A stretch of 64,000 bases of DNA from Hydra vulgaris (lineage: Eukaryota > Cnidaria > Hydrozoa > Anthoathecata > Hydridae): positions 11,731,001-11,795,000 of the forward strand of contig NC_088931.1 of the NCBI RefSeq assembly GCF_038396675.1, read 5' to 3'. The notes beneath the pieces were generated by a model. It worked only from the letters and a program-made list of their open reading frames with translations, had not been told where the DNA came from and searched no databases. Shown piece after piece: positions 1 through 11,848 of this stretch (the stretch's first letter is position 1; every line of letters begins with the position of its first letter). The translations under genes and the position numbers were made by a program.

Positions 1-507
1 AAACTCTTGCTGTACTTATTCCAGGAAAACCTCCTGCATCCTTCACACTAACTTGGAAATTAAATAAGTGTTTTGGATGTTCTTTTAAGTTATGATTTAA
101 AATAACACCCCCAGTAGTTGAGTCAATAGAAAATGTATCATCTTCAAAGATAGCTGAGTAAGATGATAATGCATTGCTACCTTCATCTAAATCGTAAGCA
201 GTAATAAAAAATGCTACTTTATAAAGAGGAAAGTTTTCAGTGATTGATACATTGAAAACACTTCTTTCAAATTTAGGAGAGCAGTCATTTAAATCAATAA
301 TGTTAATAAAAAGTGTTCCCTTTCCACATAGTCCTCCACTATCAAATGTACTAACTTCAAATTCATAGCAACTTTTCTCTTCACGATCAAATATTTTTAA
401 TGATGTTATAATACCTGTATTATTATCAATCTGTATAACACTACTGTTCAAATAGTATGTAATCTTCTGGGAGTCAACTGTATCTACATCATCAGCATGA
501 ACCTGGC
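1..507 (-). CDS. Cadherin, second coding exon (partial, runs off left edge)
   Basis: Read on the minus strand from the acceptor tttttag at 510-508. The exon completes the split Gly codon and continues as QVHADDVDTVDSQKITYY, ending one cadherin repeat with DLNDCSPKF and opening the next (ITENFPLYKVAFFITAYD, then DLDEGSNA). The linker has Cys where Pro usually follows DxND. The frame is open to base 1, so the protein continues leftwards. It is separated from the first exon by a 2.46-kb intron. Confidence 0.9.
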
Positions 508-552
508 CTAAAAAGAAGTAAAAACAATTTTTTTATCATCATCATCTTCATC

Positions 553-613
<61 letters not shown>

Positions 614-1037
614 GTGTACCAAAATAAAAAAAACATAAAAAAACTCTCTACTGATTCTCATTCTTTAAGACCTAAATAAGACCTTAAAAAATATTAGGGT
701 TCTAATTTGACTGAATGTGCAAAATGTAAAATTTAAGTTTTACAGTTTTAATGTTAAGCTGGCTCATCATCATTAACAGAAAATAAGTTTTTTTACATTT
801 TTGACAATTAGAAAAAAACAATTAGATGTGTATAAATCATATGCAACTATTATTGCTACTATTTAAGCCTGGAAGTTTACATTCATAAATTTAAAAATAG
901 AAAAAAAAGATATAAAGCTAATATTTGTTAGTAAATCCAATATTTTATTGCGGAAAAAAATTTCTCAAAAAGCACAACTTTTTAAACAGTATTCAAGCTC
1001 TTTTTTGCTCATACTTTTAGTCAAATTTTTTCAAGAC

Positions 1038-1327
1038 TATTTTAGTTATACATTCAATTATAGTAAGACAATATAAAATATTTTTTATAAGCAGTGAAAA
1101 CTTTTACAGCTCTTTGTTTGCTGCCATTAGTTAGGACACTAACCAATGACTGTTATTTCAATTATGCAGCGATTGGTTAGAATTCTAACCAATGGCTGCA
1201 TAATTGAAATAACAGTCATTGGTTAGTGTTCTAACTAATGGCAGCAAACAAAGAGCTGTAAAAGTTTTCACTGCTTATAAAAAATATTTTATATCGTCTT
1301 ACTATAATAGAATGTATAACTAAAATA
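1038..1327. repeat. Near-perfect palindromic fold-back element (MITE-like)
   Basis: Two arms of about 140 bp read as reverse complements, from tattttagttata at the left end to tataactaaaata at the right. They meet at a short centre around attggttagaattctaaccaat. Only a few mismatches were noticed (for example gtaagacaat against atcgtcttac). No ORF is present. The structure fits a miniature inverted-repeat element or an inverted duplication. No clear target duplication beyond A/T bases could be assigned. Confidence 0.85.
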
Positions 1328-1959
1328 TAATCTCAAGCACTACAAAAACAATCAGTGACTGTTATGCAAAAAAAAAATAAACAATCACAATTTGCAACGA
1401 GATCTTAAACTCGAAAACAAAAGTTTTTCAAGTATGTCATGTTGGGTCTCAAAAGAAGCAAAATTTTAAAAAGTTCAAAAATAAATATCTTTTGTTATTA
1501 AAAGCACTTTGAAAAAAAAATTAGGCAAAAACTATGGAAAACCACACTTTTTTTATTTTTTGTTAAAAAATTACAGTTTTTATGCAATAAAACATAAAAT
1601 AATAAATTTTGTATAAAATATTTATTATTTTAAAATATTACTGCTTTGAGACCCAAAATGAGATATATTTGAAAAACTTTTTTTTTTTTGCATTTAGGTT
1701 CCTGTTTCAAATTTTAGGCTTAAGGTGGCCCCTTTGGATCTAGTTACATTTTAAAAAAAGTTAACAGGATTGCTTGTGAGAACCAATACATCTCTGTATT
1801 AATTTTTCTACAGTGTTAATTCAACTACAGATAATTCATTTATCTGTAGTTGAAATTATCATTCAGATGTTGGAAATTAACTCGTTATTAATTTATAACA
1901 AAGAAACATGTTAAAAAACAGTTCTAAAACAATTGCTACATATACAGTATATGTATATA

Positions 1960-2190
1960 CTATTTTTAAACACATTTCTCTGTATATAACAAGTGTATAT
2001 TATACACTTGTTTAACCACTATCATCTAAACAAGTTTGTTGACAAACAAAATATGTGTCTGGGACAGAAAAGTGTATATTATACATTTGTTTAAACTTAA
2101 AAATTTTTAACACGTTTTTCTTCATATAGTTGTTTAACCACTACCATCTGAACAAATTTGTTGACAAACAAAATATGTGTTAGAAAATTC
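1960..2190. repeat. Diverged tandem duplication, about 120-bp period
   Basis: The segment around 2009-2058 (ttgtttaaccactatcatct followed by gttgacaaacaaaatatgtg) recurs at about 2130-2180 with few changes. Each copy follows a tata-rich stretch with ttatacacttg or ttatacatttg. It is a simple intronic duplication. Confidence 0.6.
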
Positions 2191-2521
2191 AAGAATAACC
2201 CACAAATGTAATCTTCATTTTATAAAAGTAATAGTTTAGCCTGATGTAACTGCAGGAAAGATTCTTGAAAGGAAATGTGCATTAGGGTCAAATCAAAAAA
2301 CAACAACAATAAAAAAATATATAGCCTTCCCTCATCTATTGACTTGAGGAGGTGAATACATATTAAAAAAAAATCCTTCTTTAAAAAAACTGACAAAACT
2401 TTATTTACCAGGAAAGCTGTAGTCAGCTTTGCTGGTTTTTTTTTGATTTGCTAATTTATTTACCAGAAAAGCTAATAAACTGTGGCACCCTTAAAGAGTG
2501 ATTTGCAAGTGTGTATGTATG

Positions 2522-2702
<181 letters not shown>

Positions 2703-2964
2703 GGTGTTAGCTAGCCCAATGGTGTCGCGTATAACGCGGAATTCCCAATGGGCTTAAAATTCCCAAAAGTCAACGACCTTTTTTTTTTTTTTGAGTGTTT
2801 TTTTGAGTTTTTTAGGACCTTTTCTAGAAAATTCCCAACATTTTCTAGAACAACAACAATAAAAATTCCCAATACAGCAAAAACGCGGTATAAAATTTAT
2901 TTCTGGTTAACGCCTTGATATATATATATTATATATATGTTCAAAATTATATAATTTAACATAC

Positions 2965-4582
2965 CTATAAATGATCCAACTTCTTGATTTTCTGTTATAT
3001 TAAAAACCATTATTAATGGAGAAAAATACGGAGGGTTGTCATTTACATCAATCAAATTTATTTGTACAAATGCATAGGATCTAAGCTGAGGAATTCCGTG
3101 ATCAAAGGCACAAATTTGAAACTTTATTATTGAAAAAAGTTCATAATTAACACTCTGAACAAAAATTATTTCACCATTTTGTTGATCAAGCTTTACAAAT
3201 TCAGCTCCTAAAAAACTGGAAGAATCAATTTTATATGATACTTTTCCATTTTCACCAAAGTCAAGATCTTGTGCAAAAACCCTAACAATAAGTTCTCCAA
3301 TACCTATAGATTCTTTAACTGAAATATTATATGTTTGTTGAGAAAATTTAGGAGAATTATCATTAATATCGCTTACATTAATTTGAATTTTCATTTGAGT
3401 AAATAGAAGAGCTGATAAGCTATCTTTGGCTATAAGCAAAAGAAATAGATACGGAGTTAATTCTCTATCAATAGCTTTTTTAGTAAACAAGGAAAACTTA
3501 TTTTCTTCTTTTTGTAGTTCAAAATAATTAGTATCATTAATGAGTAGATCAGGAACCAAATTTTTATTCATAGAGTCAGGATCACTTACTAAGACAGAAG
3601 CTACTTTCCATCCAATAATCTCACCTTCTACTATTTGATAAATACCTGGTAGTGTAAAAATAACATCTATTAATGGAGGATTATCATTGCAGTCCAAAAT
3701 AAAAAATGATAATATAACAGATGACATCTTTGGAGGATTTCCTTGATCACTTGCTATACACAATACTTTATAAAAAATCCGTGACTCTGCATCAACAGAT
3801 TTTTTTAAAAATACATCGCCACTTGTTTCATTTATATAAAAATCAGCAGTTCCATGTAAACTATACTTAATCTGAGAATTAGACCCAGAATCTAAGTCTG
3901 ATGCATGAACATATCCAACTTTTTCAGATACAGTGGCATTTTCGTATATTTCAAAGTGATACACTTTTTTGTCAAATTCTGGCAGATTATCATTTTCATC
4001 CAAAACATTTAAATTTACAGATAAAAAATTGCAAAATGATGAGACACATGCTGAGATGTTTATTAAATAGCATTTCTGGGTTTCATAATCCAGAGGCAAC
4101 AGCAGCTTTAAAAATAACTCATTCTTGTCATTGGTCGCAATTTGAAACTTATCAACAAAGTTTTCAGATTTATATCTAACTTTTAAATTTGTGTTATTTA
4201 AAAACTTAAGCATTGTCAATGAATTGATTTTACTGTTTTCTTTCATATAAATATTATATGAGAACTCAGAAAATAATGGAACACTAAAAACCCAAATAAA
4301 AACTTCTACTGATTCTTTGTTTCTTGCAGATGATACAGTAAAGTTAAAACAATATTCATTTACTTGAGGCTTATAATATTTCATTGAGAAATTTTTTTTG
4401 GAGATTATTTCCCCTGATAACTCATTTATACTGAAATACTCAATCGCACCATTTTGTTTAAATGGAAAATGACCGTCTATTTGACCAACTTTACTTCCAG
4501 GTGGTTGATTTTCACCAAAATAAAAAACATAAGAAGCTTCAATTTTATAGAAAAACAGTGTCACCAAAAAGTAAGACTTCAT
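2965..4582 (-). CDS. Cadherin (protocadherin/Fat-like), first coding exon
   Basis: This exon encodes the first 539 residues plus one base of an adhesion receptor. The start at 4582 is followed by a hydrophobic stretch (about residues 3-18) that fits a secretory signal. Extracellular cadherin repeats follow: the linker motifs DENDN (195-199), DCNDN (297-301), DINDN (405-409) and DVNDN (512-516) mark the ends of repeats 2-5, and repeat 1 is poorly conserved. DLD calcium-site motifs occur near 229 and 439. The donor gtatgt follows ATTTATAG, and the joined codon reads on as GQVHADD in the next exon, which confirms both splice sites. An in-frame stop just past the donor would otherwise end the protein. 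Calcium-dependent homophilic adhesion is known for the family. The subtype cannot be decided because the membrane and cytoplasmic parts lie outside the window. Confidence 0.93.
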
Positions 4583-5685
4583 TTTTATTTTTATTTTAAC
4601 ACATATTCTACCCTGATAACCAAATCTTAAATATTAATCAAAGCTTTAGGCAAATTAGTTTGCTAACTTAGAAATGACTGTGCAAAAAGACTAATTACTA
4701 GTTAACTTTTTAGTTTAAAACTTTAAAATTAGCAAATTTTAAAAAAAATGTTCCTATAAAAACATACTAACTATTAAGTTAAAAATCAAGCAACGAAGGA
4801 CTTTTGTTTACTAAGTGTAAAACATTAAAACTTGTCTTTGAAATAAGTGCCGAAACTCCGTTTACATTGTAAATCCACTATGTAAAGTGACACGAAAAGT
4901 TATTCTAAACACTTTCAAGCAGAATTTTTAATTTACGTGCTTTTTTGTACTATTGTTAAAAAAACTTAAAGGAAAACTATAATAAAGGTTAATTTTTAAA
5001 CTAATGACACTTTTTATGTCTTATGAAAGTTTGAACCCTAGCACCGCGGTCGCTTGAAATTAAAAATAATTACACCATATTGATGGCAACCAAAATTGGA
5101 ATAAATTTATTTGTTATAATTGTCATATTTTCAATGCTTTGAAAGTAAAGGGCTAATGGTCTGTACAACCTGCAGTCTTGTTTACTACAAACAGAAGTCA
5201 CAAGTCTTTGTAAAATCTATTTTGCGCAGAGTTGTATACTGCGATGTATACATGGATACATTGTAATACTTTAAAGAGTACATTGCTTTAAAACGTCATT
5301 ATAAAATTGGAATTCGTGAAGTTAGTGGAGTTTTAAAAGTAATTACAGAACTAATTAAAGAATAACAACAAAAACATTCTGGGCATATATTCAAAAAGAA
5401 TGTTTACTTTATGATCAACATAATATAGTTCTCCTCCGCCATATTCCCCTTCCCAAGAATATCAATATCATCTTTTTTGATGAGATTGATTGGCGTGAAA
5501 AAATAAATGTTTTGTTAAAACACTTATTAATCATATTGTGTAAGCTTAGCTTTTGGAAAGTTGCGTACATTTTGATTGGTCACTGTAAACGAAAACTGAT
5601 GAAATGTTTGTAAAACTGTTTCTATTTTTTTGCTAAAAGAGACCAGGGAGATTGGGTTGATCATATTAAACCAATCCATGAAATA

Positions 5686-5743
5686 AATAAATTTATATGC
5701 ATGAAATTGTATATATCTACAATTTCATGTATATAAATTTATT
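5686..5743. repeat. 26-bp stem hairpin
   Basis: Left arm 5686-5711 and right arm 5718-5743 are reverse complements with one mismatch and a 6-base loop. The sequence is AT-rich with a central atgaaattgta / tacaatttcat. Confidence 0.8.
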
Positions 5744-5774
5744 TATGTCATCGACTGCTGTTTAAGTGCATTCA

Positions 5775-5895
5775 TGTCTTCTAAATATTACTTAAAATTA
5801 TTAATAAAATTTTGTGAGTTCTATTAATAGAATGATATCGATATCATTCTATAAATAGAACTCGCAAAGTTTTGTTATGTAATATTCAGAAGGCA
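5775..5895. repeat. Imperfect inverted repeat centred on gatatcgatatc
   Basis: Arms of about 55-60 bp run outward from 5836-5847. The left arm carries cttctaaatattac and gagttctattaatagaatg; the right arm carries cattctataaatagaactc and gtaatattcagaag. Several mismatches suggest an old fold-back element next to the hairpin at 5686-5743. Confidence 0.65.
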
Positions 5896-6782
5896 CAATA
5901 ATCATAATAAAGGAAGATCTTTTAGCAATTTGTTGCATTAAAAAGTATATAAATAGAAAAAAAAGTCACAGACGATTTTTAGTGCGGATCTAGACTTTTT
6001 AGTTTTCAATTTAGTTCCAGTTTTAATCAAAAAATACGCAACACTTTTAAGTAACAGTAAATATTTACGCTTGAAAAAAAGTTAAATCGATTAATAAAAA
6101 AAATAATAAACTACGTGTATTTTAAAACGTCAGTTTTTTAAGTGTTTAAAAACAATTTATTTTAATTTTTTATTACGCTCGAGAAAGGGTAAAAGATTAT
6201 TAAAATGAGACAAAACGGGTGACGTAAGTATCTTAAAAATATGACGTTAAAAAAATGAAACATTTTTCTTACGGTTTTATTGCAAACATTTGCGAACATG
6301 CTGACTTTAAAGTATATAAAGAACTGTTGCTGCTAAAAACATTCTTACATATCTATAAAAGATTGGAGATATTTAAAAAATATTACTATAAATACAACAA
6401 AAATATAAAAAACAACTTTAAGTTTTTTAAACAAATTAAGTTCTATGGATGTTTCATTAGGTCATAATATCCCTTGCAAAAATTATTTTAATTGTTAACT
6501 TTATTGACACAAAGAAAACAGTATATTTTGTAAAGATGCTCTTTAAACATAAAAATTACATAAAAATTTCCATACAATTTCAAAAAAAAAAAAAAAAAAG
6601 AAATATTTTACACTATGCTAAAAAAATAGAGGTATAGGGGAGAGTGGGGAGAAGTGGGACACATAAATTTTTTTTAGGGTAATCGCAATTTCTTTTTTAT
6701 TTGATGTATAAACTGAACCAGACAAGTTTTTACAAATAAAACTTCTTTTTAGGCACTAATTCAATCCCCTTTCAATCCCCCT

Positions 6783-6825
6783 AACGCAGGTAAACATATT
6801 ACTCCGTAATATGTTTACCTGCGTT
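6783..6825. repeat. Perfect 20-bp hairpin with 3-base loop
   Basis: aacgcaggtaaacatattac at 6783-6802, loop tcc, then the exact reverse complement at 6806-6825. There is no neighbouring gene to suggest a role. It may be a small fold-back relic. Confidence 0.85.
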
Positions 6826-8314
6826 AATCACTACAAAAAACTCAACTTTTAAAGCTAGTTTTAAAAGTTAGGTTTGTTTAAACTACTTCTAAAACTAGTT
6901 AACTAGAAAAAAAAATTAGACTAATTTTCTTGCCAGTAATGATTCGAATTGTTTTTCTCCGACTTTTTTAGCATTTCTTTTTTTTACAGATAGAAGTGTT
7001 ATGCCCGTGTACTTCATTTTTTATTTTTTTTTATTTTTTATTAGTGCCTTAAGTTTATTTTCAATCTAAGTGTCTAACTACAATTCTGTATACGAGAGAA
7101 TGTACAGATTGCAGTTCTTTTTTTTTCTTGAAAACTTTATATTGCTTTTTTAGTATTGGAATAATAAACCTTGGAGATAATTATTGAAATGATTTGGTAT
7201 TTTTTAATTACTATATCCTAAGTTGCATATACTAACAATGCAATTGTTGTTAGATGCAATTAAAGGCTGGAAGAGGTGTTAGCCAATATCAACGTTTGTT
7301 AGTACAATTAGATAATTCGCTTATAAAACCCAAACGGCTAATAAATGCAAAAAACAAGTTTTTTATCAATGAAATTAATACCATTAGCTTCAGCTACCAA
7401 AAAATCAGCTTTAAAAAAACTATTTTTTGACGAAATGCCAGCTTTTAAAAAGCCGTTTTAGGCATTTGTTTTGACCTAAAAATGGTAACTATTTAAAATT
7501 GGAGATAATTATTAGATAAGCTCTTAACCGTTTCCTGATATTGTGGTTATTGTAAGGGCTGATTGATTTCTTAAGAGCCAAATCTATGAGCTACATTTGA
7601 TGTGTGAAATGAGGAAGCAGACAACGAAAAACAACACCATTTCACTATTACTATGAGATTTATGTCGGTCAAAAGTAAGTAAAACTTAAACCTTTTTCAT
7701 TTCTTTAACTTAATAATAATTTTTTTTGTATTTATCCGCTTGAGTAGCATTCTACCAAGTCGCCTGGGCTCCATACATTAATTCTAGCTTCCTTCGTTTA
7801 TTATTTGGTGGCATATACCTCCCACTTGTAGAATAACAAATAACTTATGTGACTTAGTTAAAGTGAAAAACACAACTTTTATATTTTCTTTGGTTAATTA
7901 TATTTGAAAGACTTTAAAATTGTATTTGTACAGATATAGTTCACGCAAAATATTTGTAATTGCGCCAAAACAAATACCGACCTCGTCACAATTTCAGATG
8001 TTTTTAATATGCAGCTTATTTGTATTCACACCTACTTCAAGTAAAAAATAGAAAAAACACTTTGTAAAAATTCATAGCACGAGCAGCTGATGTAGCCTCA
8101 ATTTTACAAAGAGTTTTTAAAATGTCTTTCCATAAAACCTTTGCACCAGTCATAACCAGCAACCCCTATCTCGTTATAAAAACTGTATTGCTTGCTAAAT
8201 ACTACTTTGAAAACACCTGAAACTGATATACAAAAGTACCAGTTCAAATTTAATAAGAAAATTTCTTTAAAAATTTATACCTAAGCGTATCTAGAGTCAT
8301 TAGCGCTCTTTAAT

Positions 8315-8392
8315 CGTTTGCGCCTGGGGTCCCCCAGGTGCAAACGCGTTGCGAGACGGGGCTAAAGCCCTTTTAGCCCCGTCTCGCAACGC
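8315..8392. repeat. Two abutting GC-rich hairpins
   Basis: Hairpin 1: 8315-8329 pairs with 8332-8346 (15 bp, one G-T type mismatch, centre ctggggtcccccag). Hairpin 2: 8346-8366 pairs perfectly with 8372-8392 (21 bp, loop gccct), with gcgagacggggct in the stem. The pair is far richer in GC than the surrounding several kilobases. Confidence 0.88.
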
Positions 8393-9337
8393 TACTTGCC
8401 ATTATTAATTTGTTATCGCTCTGACGCCGACTTGTTTTTACTATGCCGGTTCACTTGCAACTGGCTATAGACTTGTATAAAAAAACACAATATTGAAAAA
8501 AACTATTGTTTGAGTCTAAAAATTAGCAGAGATATCATTTTGTGGAGGAGAAAATGATGCTCATGAAAAAATCAGAAACTTCCATTTAGATTAATAATAT
8601 TTAATACTTATTAAATAAAAAACATAATTCATTTAACCAGAATTTTCGATAGGTATTCTGCATATAAATCATTATTTAAAACGATTCTATTAGTATTATC
8701 CATACTCGCTTATCCAAGTGCCGTAATAATGAGTTGGTCCTTTTAAATGAAAATAAAACAATTTACTTGACTGAATGTTCTCGGTCAATTGATGATTTAA
8801 ATTCAAGCCAATTTTCTGCGATTTTCTCAGCTTTAAAAAATGTTTCCTTGCTTTAATTATTCCAATTGCGTCATATGTAATGGTTACTCCAAAATAGTTG
8901 TTTGATTTCATAGACTAGAAGAGTACGCATGCATTCATTATACACTTGAATTAAAATTAATTAATTATACATAAATAGTTGTAATATTTTGTTCTGTAAA
9001 CATGTAAAGAAGCCAACAATTTTTGTTGTTCACTTCTATAACGAAAAATGTATGAAATTTATATTTAAGATGCTATGAATCTAAAATTTTCGAAAATTAA
9101 AGATATAGAAAAAAAAATTTCACCTGAAGTAAGGAATTATTGTAATTAATTTCCGCATTTATCTTTAAAACAAAGTTACACTAATTTGTAAAAATTAACT
9201 GTGAATGGAATTTTTTAGAAAACAGCTTTAGCTTTGCCATTTTATTTTGTAATTTTAGAAACTTTTATGCCTAAAACGATACTTAAGATAAAGATTTTGT
9301 TTTTTTATCTCATAAATTTTTTAATCTAAATGAGTAA
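8393..9337. other. Non-coding AT-rich stretch
   Basis: No supported gene. A 71-codon minus frame at 8696-8911 has no recognisable motif. The stretch ends at the poly-T that marks the 3' end of the minus-strand LINE-A copy. Confidence 0.6.
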
Positions 9338-9339
9338 TT

Positions 9340-9375
<36 letters not shown>

Positions 9376-9452
9376 CTTTCTCTGTTTTAATATAATATAA
9401 GATTTTACAACTTCGTAATATAAAATTTCAATAAATAAAATAAGTAAAACAG

Positions 9453-9515
9453 ATAGGGGCTCAAAGAAGATGAGGATGACAGTACGTTATCGCAATCTTT
9501 TCATAGAGCCCCTAT
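9453..9515 (-). other. LINE-A 3' UTR hairpin, copy 1
   Basis: ataggggctc (9453-9462) pairs with gagcccctat (9506-9515) around a loop of about 43 nt. The same arms occur in the two other LINE-A copies. Confidence 0.8.
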
Positions 9516-9690
9516 AACAAGATTTCAAAAAAATATCGTAATATGTTAATGCGTAATAAAATTTCAATAAAATATCGTAATAAAACGCGTAATTCGCTAA
9601 TAAAATTGATAAGCAACCAACAAAAGTAGAAATAAAACAAAAACAGATTTATGAGAAATTATTCAAAGTATGATTAACCAAAAACATTTC

Positions 9691-11052
9691 TTATATTTTA
9701 AACATTTCTTTTTTTGTTAAAAACTTGAAGGAACTTAACGAATTTACCGTGCCTTTGAATCCTTTTTGAAAAGTATTCCATACTTTTGGACCTCGATATA
9801 GAATGCTGTACTCTGAATATTTGTTTATTATCCGAGGCAGTTTATAAGTGTTGGACATATTCGCTCTAAGATTATAGCTATCATTTTTATTTATTTTAAA
9901 CTTGTTATTAAAGCTTATAGGAGAGATATTGTGATTATAACGATACATGAAAATTAAATGCTGGTAGATATTAATTTCAAACACATTCATCATTTTCATA
10001 TCTTTCATTAAGGGCTTAGCGTGTTCACGCCTATTTTTTGAGTAAATGATTCTGCAGGCATGTTTTTGTAGACTATAAATTTTTTTAATCTTTGCCGCTT
10101 GAGTACTTGCCCATGAAATGTTTGCATAGCTGATGAAGCTATGAATTAGCCCAAAGTAGATTAATTTAAGACTATTTTTATTGACGTAGGAGCGAACTCG
10201 ATACATCAAACCTATTATTTTGGTGATTTTTGACTGGATATATATTATATGTGGAAGCCAGGATAATTTTTCATCAACAATGATTCCTAAGAATTTTATA
10301 TTGGATTGCTTATTTACTAGTTTATCATTTAGAGATAGGTTAGGCAACTTGAGAGGAAGATTTTCTTCTTGTGTTTTTTTGTGAAATAGTATATACTTTG
10401 TTTTCTCAGCGTTAAGTGAGAGTTTGTTTGCCTTAAACCAGTTGTTTACTTTACACAGTTCAATATTCATGTCTGCATATAATTTCTTGATATCATTGTT
10501 GGTGAGAAATAAGTTTGTGTCATCTGCAAACATGACCGAGTTCATTTTTAAAGATGCATTACAAAAGTCATTTATATATATTAGAAAAAGAAGTGGACCA
10601 AGAATCGATCCTTGCGGGACTCCACATATGACATTTAATACTCCAGATTGGACATTATTTACATATTGTTTTCTGTTTGTAAGATAGCTTTTAATCCAAT
10701 AATAACTTTTATTTATTATTCCGTAGTGCCTTAATTTATCTAATAGAATGCAATGGTCCACTGTATCGAATGCTTTTGATAAATCAAGAAACACTCCTAA
10801 AGTAAATTTATTATTTTCAAAACCATTAGTTATTTGATTTACTATTTCAATGATTGCATGCTCTGTAGAGAGATTTTTTTGAAAGCCAAACTGATTTGGG
10901 TAAAAAAAATTGTTTTTAATGAAGTAATCATAGATTCTATTATAAACTACACGTTCGAAGAGTTTTGAAAATACAGAAAGTATTGATATAGGCCTGTAGT
11001 TTGTAATGTCAGAATGATCATTACATTTGTATAATGGAATTACTTTTGCCAA
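9691..11052 (-). CDS. LINE-A reverse transcriptase (N-terminally truncated, frame intact)
   Basis: 453 codons from the first Met; the frame is open a little further upstream. RT blocks in order: NYRPISILSVFSKLFERV (about 18-35), FLDLSKAFDTVDH (catalytic Asp at 90), GVPQGSILGPLLFLIYINDF (144-163), FADDTN (Asp pair 177-178), WFKANKLSLNAEKTK and FLGIIVDEKLSW. The C-terminal part has HSFISYANISWAST and the terminal block GPKVWNTF. All three catalytic Asp are present and no stop interrupts it, but the endonuclease domain is absent, so this copy cannot mobilise alone. Confidence 0.92.
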   Translation of the reverse strand: MAKVIPLYKCNDHSDITNYRPISILSVFSKLFERVVYNRIYDYFIKNNFFYPNQFGFQKNLSTEHAIIEIVNQITNGFENNKFTLGVFLDLSKAFDTVDHCILLDKLRHYGIINKSYYWIKSYLTNRKQYVNNVQSGVLNVICGVPQGSILGPLLFLIYINDFCNASLKMNSVMFADDTNLFLTNNDIKKLYADMNIELCKVNNWFKANKLSLNAEKTKYILFHKKTQEENLPLKLPNLSLNDKLVNKQSNIKFLGIIVDEKLSWLPHIIYIQSKITKIIGLMYRVRSYVNKNSLKLIYFGLIHSFISYANISWASTQAAKIKKIYSLQKHACRIIYSKNRREHAKPLMKDMKMMNVFEINIYQHLIFMYRYNHNISPISFNNKFKINKNDSYNLRANMSNTYKLPRIINKYSEYSILYRGPKVWNTFQKGFKGTVNSLSSFKFLTKKEMFKI

Positions 11053-11363
11053 TTTAAGTACATCCGGAAATATCCCAGAATTTAATGAGAGCTTAAGTAT
11101 ATGTTTTAAATTGAAAAATGTCCTGAATTACTGAAATTTAAGTTTTGGTTAATGAAAAAAAAAACAAAAAAAAAAACTGTGCTTACATAAAAAAAACTGT
11201 GCATAGATAAAAAAAAAAACTGTGCTAAAATAGTTCGTTTTATTTGTCATTTGTAAATCTAGCTTTTTCAATAGCTCGTTTATTTGTAAATTATCACAAA
11301 GCTATCAACAATTATATCTCTAATGACACGAGACTTATGATCTAAACCGGCCTGAATAATTAA

Positions 11364-11370
<7 letters not shown>

Positions 11371-11439
<69 letters not shown>
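11371..11439. repeat. (AT)n microsatellite
   Basis: About 70 bp of uninterrupted AT dinucleotides. Confidence 0.95.
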
Positions 11440-11442
<3 letters not shown>

Positions 11443-11764
11443 AATTTTAAAATGTGTTCTACAAAATAGAGTGTTCGATGTTCTTAAAAGAATAGATTAA
11501 TAATAAATTAGTAGAAAACCACTTAACAAAAATTTTTCTGTGTTTTATCAATAAATTCATTAATCAACTTGTTTTTCCGCGCAGCGGCCTTGTTAGTCGA
11601 GGTTCGTGTTTCGGAGTTACAGAGTTGAAAGAGGGTTGTAACCACAAAAGTAGCCTCCTCGACTGTAGTGGCCTTCTCGGCCTTGGGAAAGTGAATAATT
11701 AAATAAAAAATAAAAGAAAGATTTCTAATGAGTCTTTGTTGATGAAATGCAGTGTTAAATGAAA

Positions 11765-11769
<5 letters not shown>

Positions 11770-11846
<77 letters not shown>
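11770..11846. repeat. Compound (AT)n(AAT)n microsatellite
   Basis: AT dinucleotides to about 11815, then about ten AAT units. Confidence 0.95.

Positions 11847-11848
<2 letters not shown>

Larger units (their letters stand above)
4583..8314. other. Intergenic AT-rich region upstream of the cadherin gene
   Basis: It includes the 5' flank of the minus-strand cadherin gene. The start codon is preceded, on that strand, by a T-poor A-rich leader (ttaaaataaaaataaaaATG). No convincing ORF is present. There are short hairpins (listed separately), and a purine-rich motif near 6640 (gggagagtggggagaagtgg). Confidence 0.7.
9338..11115 (-). mobile_element. LINE-A copy 1, 5'-truncated non-LTR retrotransposon
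   Basis: A minus-strand element with a 3' poly-A (poly-T on plus, about 9340-9375), a 3' UTR of about 310 bp with a hairpin at 9453-9515, and an open reverse-transcriptase frame. Coding similarity begins near 11115 (reading HILKLSLNSGIFPDVL before the first Met at 11052) and the endonuclease part is missing, as expected for a 5'-truncated insertion. The 3' 1.35 kb is almost identical to the copy at 48366-49725, so this subfamily moved recently. APE-type CR1/jockey-like affinity is inferred from the RT motifs. Confidence 0.93.

Noticed and set aside
3901..4179. 92-codon plus-strand frame
   Set aside because: Antisense to the cadherin exon, which has clear repeat motifs and confirmed splicing.
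6255..6467. 70-codon plus frame rich in Lys, Tyr and Phe
   Set aside because: Composition follows AT-rich DNA; no motif and no splice context.
10424..10687. 87-codon plus-strand frame (and its twin at 49444-49707)
   Set aside because: Antisense to LINE-A reverse transcriptase in both copies; conserved only because the copies are recent.
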